The notes below the pieces were generated by a model, which was not told the origin of the DNA, did not search any database, and worked only from the letters and a program-made list of their open reading frames with translations. Both the position numbers and the translations under genes were made by a program. This document shows positions 58,050 to 64,000 of a DNA stretch of 64,000 nt, piece by piece; the stretch's first letter is position 1, and each line of letters opens with the position of its first letter. Source of the stretch: Lunularia cruciata (Eukaryota > Streptophyta > Marchantiopsida > Lunulariales > Lunulariaceae); contig OX419760.1 in NCBI GenBank assembly GCA_948567375.1, positions 21,452,001 to 21,516,000 on the forward strand, given 5' to 3'.

Positions 58050-59715
58050 TCACATTTTCTTTTGGTCCATTTTAAAAGTTCCCTTTTGGAGCACCTCCTC
58101 CTTGTTGTATTTGCTTCTTGAGCATAGTGGCTTAATTGGTTATAATAGTGACAATTGCTACTTTGCTTCTTCTTTCCATCACCTAAATCCAAACTACCTC
58201 CTTGGTTCCTCCATCTTTGCACTTGGTTCTAGAATGGCTTCTTGTAGTGCTTATATCCTTTCTTAGAATGTCTTTTGCAAGTAAGGAAGAATGAGTTTTA
58301 TTAGGTGTTACTCTTTCTCTTTTAGCATTGTTGAATATTGATCTCCTTTTAGAGAACTAAGCTCTCAAGCTCTTCAAATAATATTACTGTTCTTGATTTG
58401 ACTCCATTGCCTTGAAAAATGCTTTGTATACAAGTAGTAGACTCTCAAATGGAAGTTGTGTATGTTTATGCTAAGAATGCATGTACATACTCAACTTCTT
58501 CCAAAATAGCACCAAAAGTCAATTTCTTGATGTCTTGAACTAGGCATTTCAAGTACATGAAATGGTTCTCCACCTTAAAACTTTCATCCATTTGTAAGGC
58601 AACAAGTTTACCTCTTAGTCTTGGAGCTTCTCTGCCTTGGCTACCTCATGTTTCTCCTTAAAGATGCTTAGAGATTCCTTTGAAGTATTCATCTCCAAAA
58701 TATCCACCAGCTTGTATTCCTTGACAATCATCTTGATCACTTCTATTTGTAATACTCCGAGGACAAGAGAATTCTCCAAGAGAGAAAACACATGTTTACA
58801 CTCAATCTTCTGATGCCCCAAAGGAGCACCTTCTCTTTATTATATAGCCAAAGAGGATCTCCTCCAAGGAAGCTCCACCATAGGATTAGCTACATGGATA
58901 GGTGACCTGTCAGCAAGCTCCACCCTTAGATTACTTGCTTGGATGGGTGACATGTCAGTCTTGGTCCCATCTAGTTGGTCAAATAGGCTTTGACTAGAGG
59001 GAATCTTTTAGGGATCTTCTTGTAGGAATCTCAAAATCATGTGGGTGAGGTACCATTTGAAAGCTCTTGATGAGAAAAACCAGGGGGGAGTGAAATCCTG
59101 CCTTACCTCTAGTGGAGAGAATTTGCACATTTTTTAGGCCTAATTCATCCATTTAGGCCTCCAAAATTGCCTCCAAAGTTTCCAGGCCTACTTTGGCTTC
59201 TTCCCTATTAATAGAAGTGATATTTTGGTGATACCTATATCTGATTTACTTTCTCCATCATATTTAACATCCTTATAGATGTCACCACCCCAAGTTTCAC
59301 CTCTAGATCATATGCCTAGCTATTGATTCTAAAGTTTCCAAGCATATTTTTGTTTTTGGCCTATTAATAAAAGTACTCTTTTGGTGATACCTCTGTCTGA
59401 TCTACTTAGTCCATCATGTATAACATCCTTCTAGATGTTACCATACCAAATTTCATCTCTAGATAATTTGTCTAGCTATTGGTATAACAGTAGACCTTGA
59501 CAATCATCTTGATCACTGATAATGCTTGTTGATCTCTACAGATCCACAAAGATATTTTTTCTCCAACAAGTGCAATGTTTGTGTCTTCCTTGATTTATTT
59601 CCACAAGTCATGTGCTTAAAGGATGGCCTGAACCCTTGCCTTCAATATGGGATAGTTGGTTGTCACGCCATTTGTAGTTCCGCATCTAGATGCTTGGACA
59701 CTGGAGTTCCAGTGA
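58050..59715 (-). pseudogene. Copia gag (copy 2), interrupted by an LTR
   Basis: The N-terminal part reads TTNYPILKARVQAIL, stop, AHDLWK near 59600-59660, matching the copia gag NYP-WK-RM and LW blocks. After the LTR the frame gives VIKMIVKEYKLVDILEMNTS and LVQDIKKLTFGAILEEVEYV. The zinc knuckle near 58110-58155 is CHYYNQLSHYAQEA, with second and last Cys lost. A basic region (RWRNQGGSLDLGDGKKKQSS) precedes it. The 23-bp duplication around the LTR lies in this gene. Confidence 0.85.
58748..59489 (-). repeat. Family A LTR, long form (742 bp, reverse) with 23-bp flanking repeats
   Basis: On the minus strand it starts TGTTATACCAATAGC and ends GGAGTATTACA, with the doubled 156-bp unit. Instead of a 5-bp target duplication, a perfect 23-bp direct repeat lies at 58719-58741 and 59495-59517. 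It is separated from the LTR by 6 bp and 5 bp of extra sequence. The repeated segment occurs once in the uninterrupted gag reading. Confidence 0.88.
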
Positions 59716-61013
59716 TGGTAGTTAGAGTTATTCTAGCAGTTTCTCAGGGACTACTTTCCGACGGTTAGATTTCGTGTTCGGGGTACTGACTTCACGGTGG
59801 GGCCCACCGTCACTTTGCACCGTTTGCACCGTCAAGTGTGCCGTCAGCGGGACCATTAGGGTTTCAGGGCTAGCTCGAGTCCAGGGGGTATAGTTTTGAA
59901 GTGAGCTCCAGAGAGCTCACTTCTCTGATGTTGAGCCTTCGAGTTCCTGGCTATGGTGGACAGAGGCCGGCGAGGGTCACCTGGATTCTCTATGCTTGAG
60001 TGGGTGTGGCTTGACTATAATCAGTGCCCAGTTGTTGGCAGTTTATAGAGTGACAGATCAAGTACTGATCTGAGTTGAGTTGAGTTGAGAGTGTTAAGCA
60101 ATCTGATTACATCAGAGAAGTGAAGTCAGGGGGAAATCGGGTGCAGGAACGTTGAGTGTTGGTGGTATCTCCAAGCTCGGTGGATCGTGGTAGCTCGATT
60201 CAGGTTCTGTGTTTCCCTAGTGTGCAGAAGCTCGTGTAGTTGATGCAAATTTGGCAGTTAGGCGGACGGTGTGCAGAAGCGCTGGCCAATTTTCGAGCAA
60301 AGAAGGAGCAATTTTCGAGCAGTGTTGTGATTTTGAGCTCAAGAGGTGAAGGCAGGACCAATTTGCTGCGAGTTGGGCTCAGAAAGTGAAATTGAAGGTG
60401 GAGTTGGAAAGCTCTTCTCATGAAATTGTGATTTGGAAAAACCTATTTTGTCAATTTGGCTCGAGTGGAAAGTTAGCGGGGGATTTGGCGGACATCCATC
60501 TTTAGGGTTTACGTCAGATTTTTGGGCCAGAATTGGAGGAGTTTCGCTGTTTGGCCAGATTTGGAGAAGTTTTGCTAGTTTGGAGGAGTTTTGCCAATTT
60601 TGGAGGAGATTCAAAGTGGCAACAAGAAAGGCCTCATTTGGCTGAATTTCGGCGTTTTGAGGCTTTGAGGCTTTGAGGCATAGGGTTGTGGGCTATGAGA
60701 GGCTACGAAGGCCTAGAAGGGCCAGCAAGCCAGCTTGCTTGCGTGAGGCTAGCTAGTTTAGTGTAGATCTTGGTCATTGGTTGGCAAAATCTGCCTTTCT
60801 TGCTAGATTGTGCGCAACAGGGTTTGACCCCTAGATCTCTTGTTCCTAGACTGGTGCCCTAGCCAACTGGTCCATCCTCTATTGTTGTCATAATGACTGT
60901 GCCACTGTTATCTATACACATGTAGCTTTGGCTAGGAGAGGCAGTTTGATCCCATTCTTGGTGATCCTGGTAGCTTAGGACTTAGATACGAACTACTCTT
61001 ATGTCAAATGCCA
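59700..61013 (+). repeat. Probable 5' LTR of family C (left edge approximate)
   Basis: The region lacks coding signals, is GC-richer than its left flank, and ends AAATGCCA two bases before a primer-binding-like site. The left boundary is compositional only. The plus-strand ORF 60433-60645 is not a recognised gene. A short GAGTTGAGTTGAGTTGAG microrepeat lies at about 60077-60094. Confidence 0.4.
60815..60880 (-). ncRNA. tRNA-like (pseudo-tRNA or SINE head) segment
   Basis: On the minus strand a box-A-like TGGACCAGTTGG is followed by a box-B-like GGGGTCAAACCC about 40 bases later, and the intervening sequence has tRNA-like layout. The acceptor stem is not convincing and the anticodon stem is poor. 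It is therefore a tRNA-derived relic rather than a working tRNA gene. Confidence 0.35.
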
Positions 61014-61015
61014 AA

Positions 61016-61030
61016 TGGTGGCAGAGTCAG
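61016..61030 (+). other. Probable primer-binding site of family C
   Basis: TGGTGGCAGAGTCAG begins two bases after the putative LTR end CCA. It resembles TGGTATCAGAGC but is not identical, so the priming tRNA is uncertain. Confidence 0.45.
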
Positions 61031-61343
61031 TCCCGTATTGTGTTATGAGATGGAGGGTTTTTGTTTAGATTTCTTGTGATTAGATCCCCTCCATTCTCTG
61101 CTTCTTGTTTGTGCACCACGTTTGTGTGAGGTGCCTTGACTTTTGAGCGTTGGTGCTCTGGTGTGCTCTCGATGGTGAGGCTGGAGTGATGACCAGTCAA
61201 ACCACCTTTGTTTCTCTCCAGTGAGGCAAGAAGTGATGACCTACAGACCGTGAGAGTGCGTGTTATGATGGCAGGTTACAGGTTGCACTTCCCCTAGTGT
61301 AGTTATCTTGGTTAGATTTACATTAGTGGGTGGTGTTTAGTTA

Positions 61344-64000
61344 GTGTTGGCACGCGGTGGTGTTGGCACTTGGTGGGGTACTTGCGGTTGCGACTTGCGG
61401 TTGCAGTTGGTGGTTCGGGTTTGCTATTGCAGTTACGTGGTCACGACGGAGTTCTTTGGAGATTCCAGAGGAGTTAGCCCTGCAGTACGCAGTGGGTTTA
61501 CTCGGAGTGGTGCTTGGTATCAGCCTGTATCTCAGGTCCCAGTGAGGGAGGAGATTGACTCTGAGTTGGAGTTCGACACAGGAGCTGATTCAATTGAGAG
61601 TGCACTTGGTGTATCCGCACCGTTGTTGTGGGACATGGACGAGATTTATGGGGCCTCCAAAGGCCCTAGGCGTTACTCTGGTACAGTGGGTACCATTGAA
61701 TTGGATGACTTCATCCAGGAGTTTGATAGTTGGTGTGATCTGCAGCAGATGCGGAACCCGACTTTGTTCACACCTTTCATGGCATGGAAGGGGTTGTTTC
61801 AGCACTTGGAGGGTCCACCAATGGATGATTACCATGAGTTCAGGAGAGCTCATTTGGAGGAGATTGAGTTATGGAGACAGTATTGGTCTCCACACTATGT
61901 CTCCATCACTTCAGGCTCGGTGGCCAGGAGTAGATCGGCTGTACCCACGAGTTCTAGCTCGAGTAGTGTTGGTGGAGCTAGTGGAGGTGCACTAGCTGGA
62001 GATAGTGCTACTACGAGTGGAGGTACCGCTGCAGGAGGTGGTGTGGTACCGGGGTTTAACCCCATGGTGGAGTTCTTCCTATGTTTGAGGTAGAACTACC
62101 AGGGAGTGCGGACTGACAAGCTGAGGAGCTTGCAGGAGTTCCAGCGGAAGGCTGGAGAGAGCCTACGCGAGACATATACTCGCATGAGGCGGCTGATCAG
62201 TTTCACTCAGGGAGTTACTGAGGCCCAGGCAGTCCAGTTTTGGTATGGGATACTGGACATGGAGTTGCGATGTAGAGTTCGTGATGCTACATTGTTGCAG
62301 GCTACTTCGCCCACTTTGGCAGTAGTCTTTGGTTTGGCTGAGCGTATTGAGCTCAACATGGTGGAGGAGAGAGTGGTGACAGCTGGATTTGGTAGAGAGA
62401 CCTCATCCACGGTTGTGACTTCTTCTAGAGTGCAGCAGAGTGCACCACGCCCAGTTGGTTTTTGAGGACAGGGTGGACAGCCCAGATCCTATGGAGCGAG
62501 TGGAAGGCCTAGTGGAGTTAGACCCTTACTCTCATTTTTGGGTCAGCAGCAGCCAGTGAGTGGTGGTGTTGCTTGTTGGACTTGTGGTGGACCTCACCAT
62601 AGGAGAGAGTGTACTCAGGGCAGCGGACCTGATACCTCTGGGGCATCACAGCCAGCACAGAGGCAGTGTGAGCACTGCCATAGATTTGGTCATACTAGTG
62701 ACCGGTGTTTTGACCTACACCCGGAGTTACGGAGTGGTAGGGCTGCTATGGCAGGTAGTAGAGGAGCTCTAGTTCATGGAGGACAAGGTGGTAGAGGTGG
62801 TGGTAGAGGATCTACACCTAGTAGGAGTGCAGTACCTGCCCTTACTTCTGACACAGCTATGGCTACTCGGATTGAGCAGTTGGAGCAGAGATTGGCTAGT
62901 ATGGCTATTGCTCAGAGGAGATCAGATTCGGGTGCTGAGGCTTCCACCTCATATGCTGGTGATAGAGATGCTTTGGACTTCATGTGCGGAGCAGCACAGG
63001 TGGATGCATCTGCAGCAGTGACTAGGAGTGCAGTACGTGCTCCAGAGCCTAGAGGAGCATCAGTGGAGTTGGACCCACAGAGAGGAGAGGTTGGGAGACA
63101 GGTCAGACTTCCCCATTCTTTCACGCTATCTGAGGCATTGCAGACGACATCCATGGTTCCTAGACGTCCCAGTGCAGGTGTGGTAGGTGGTGATGGAGTA
63201 CCTGATGGAGTACCTGCTAGTCAGCCACCTGCTACTACACAGACTGAGTCTAGCATGATGTTGGGGGCGGCTCAGCTGATTATGCGGCATCCTTTATTTT
63301 CAGCCAGTGACATGTTTACATTGGGAGTGGACCCAGCCCCAATGTTCCGGTTGGCTGCCACGTTGTATGAGAGTAGGGATGGTGCAGTTCCTACTACTAG
63401 AGCAGAGGTGGTTGGTAGTGGAGCTGACTTGGTTGAGGAGCATGGGATCCGTTCAGCGACCAGTGGTTTATGGCAGGCAGCAGCGGCTAGACTGGAGGAG
63501 TTGCCAGCTAGACCGGCCTTTGAGAGAGCGCGGTTTACACCTGGTGTTGTCCTATTGGATAACCAGAGGGGGATCTTTCGTTTAGTGGGACCTTCAGGGA
63601 AGGTCTATACACCACAGAGAGTATTGTTAGACTCTGGTGCGCAGCCCCTTATGTTGGGGAAGGCTGCAGTTGTTGGTCTGGAGTTACGGAAGACCGATGT
63701 GGAGAGGTGTCCATTTCAGATCCAAACATCTCTTGGTGGTGGTTCGACACAGTACATCACACGTGGAGAGCTTGTTGTCCAGGTTCAGCCTGGTCATCCG
63801 ACTGATAGCTCGGTGGTGAGAGCTCAGGCTATTGCGACGATAGTTGAGTCCTATGATGTGCTAGTTGGGGGAGTAGTGTTATACCCTATGGGTTTCAGTA
63901 TTGACTATTGGGAGGAGACAGCCTCTTATAGACCTGGTTGGCAGTCTGGTGAGGGACGGGTATGTCACCTACTAGTACGCTTCAGTAGTGGCAGTCTTGG
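61344..64000 (+). pseudogene. Gag-protease of family C, one frame with two stops
   Basis: From the ATG at 61344 one frame runs to the window end, broken only by TAG 62091-62093 and TGA 62463-62465. Residues about 115-185 hold the gag domain (DDFIQEFDSWCDLQQMRNPT, then FMAWKGLFQHLEGPPMDDYH), and EFQRKAGESLRETYTRMRRL follows at about 262. Two zinc knuckles follow: CWTCGGPHHRREC (about 411, one residue shorter than canonical) and CEHCHRFGHTSDRC (about 442, canonical CX2CX4HX4C). The protease active site is VLLDSGAQPLMLG, with its Asp at about residue 763. After the second stop the frame is open for more than 1.5 kb. It is the best preserved coding region in the window. The start codon is the first suitable ATG and could be wrong. 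Confidence 0.82.

Larger units (their letters stand above)
54958..59715 (-). mobile_element. Ty1/copia element, copy 2 (internal region)
   Basis: The minus-strand order is gag (about 59715-58050), integrase (about 57800-56800), reverse transcriptase (about 56250-55650) and RNase H (about 55600-54960). The right end runs into GC-rich DNA near the gag start, so the 5' LTR is missing or displaced by the Ty3 element there. A family A LTR interrupts gag. All coding parts are broken. Confidence 0.86.
59700..64000 (+). mobile_element. GC-richer Ty3/gypsy-like element (family C), running off the window
   Basis: Base composition changes sharply at about 59650-59760 from AT-rich to near-balanced. A leader or LTR, a probable primer-binding site (61016), and then a gag-protease frame to the window end follow. 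This makes it a 5' LTR plus gag-protease of a Ty3/gypsy-like element; reverse transcriptase is outside. The left edge appears to lie in the copia copy 2 gag start, suggesting insertion into that copia. The right LTR cannot be seen, so edges are not proved. Confidence 0.7.

Noticed and set aside
61555-61995. 146-codon plus-strand ORF overlapping gag
   Set aside because: Shadow frame of the family C gag, whose own frame carries the gag, zinc-knuckle and protease motifs.
1-64000. CRISPR arrays, bacterial operons, riboswitches or phage modules
   Set aside because: Regular repeats found are LTR, linker or monomer repeats without spacers; all recognised coding domains are plant-type retroelements.

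Overview
The window looks like intergenic DNA from a large, repeat-rich land-plant nuclear genome. It is AT-rich, has no compact gene clusters, and is filled with decayed Ty3/gypsy chromoviruses, Ty1/copia elements and LINEs. Primer-binding sites match plant initiator-Met tRNA. A conifer-like or other large-genome plant would fit, but nothing here fixes the species. I found no intact host gene. Most in-frame breaks are TAG or TGA, as expected when methylated cytosines decay.

Layout. 1-3420: 3' part of a plus-strand Ty3 chromovirus (family A) with its 739-bp LTR. 3421-9777: unassigned DNA with unrecognised coding remnants, two adjacent palindromes and a 168-codon ORF. 9778-11630: 3' end and LTR of a family B chromovirus, then a family A LTR. 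11631-22036: mostly non-coding, with a minus-strand LINE reverse transcriptase relic (about 13320-15960) and a 250-bp duplication. 22042-28248: a family A solo LTR (target duplication CTATA) split by a complete minus-strand family B element (22154-27767, target duplication AAAAG). 29241-40372: a complete minus-strand copia element (target duplication TGTGG) whose 5' LTR is split by a near full-length plus-strand LINE (about 34808-40187). 41744-42477: a family A solo LTR (target duplication GAGAG). 45371-50917: a second complete minus-strand family B element (target duplication TAGAA). 52126-54060: an unknown minus-strand coding relic interrupted by a short family A LTR. 54958-59715: a second copia element with a family A LTR in its gag. 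About 59700 to the end: a GC-richer Ty3 element whose gag-protease frame is almost open and runs off the window.

The window can therefore be read as an insertion history. Family A mostly survives as solo LTRs (five solo or isolated copies against one LTR attached to an internal region). Family B elements came later; one landed inside a family A solo LTR. The LINE entered the copia LTR after copia arrived. The right-edge Ty3 element is compositionally youngest.

The most interesting signals are regulatory or structural. Family B LTRs carry dense GAA/TTC inverted arrays matching heat-shock elements just upstream of a TATA box. The LINE 5' UTR is built of about six degenerate 180-bp monomers. 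One LTR is bounded by a 23-bp rather than 5-bp duplication. I did not find a new enzymatic, defence or biosynthetic system.
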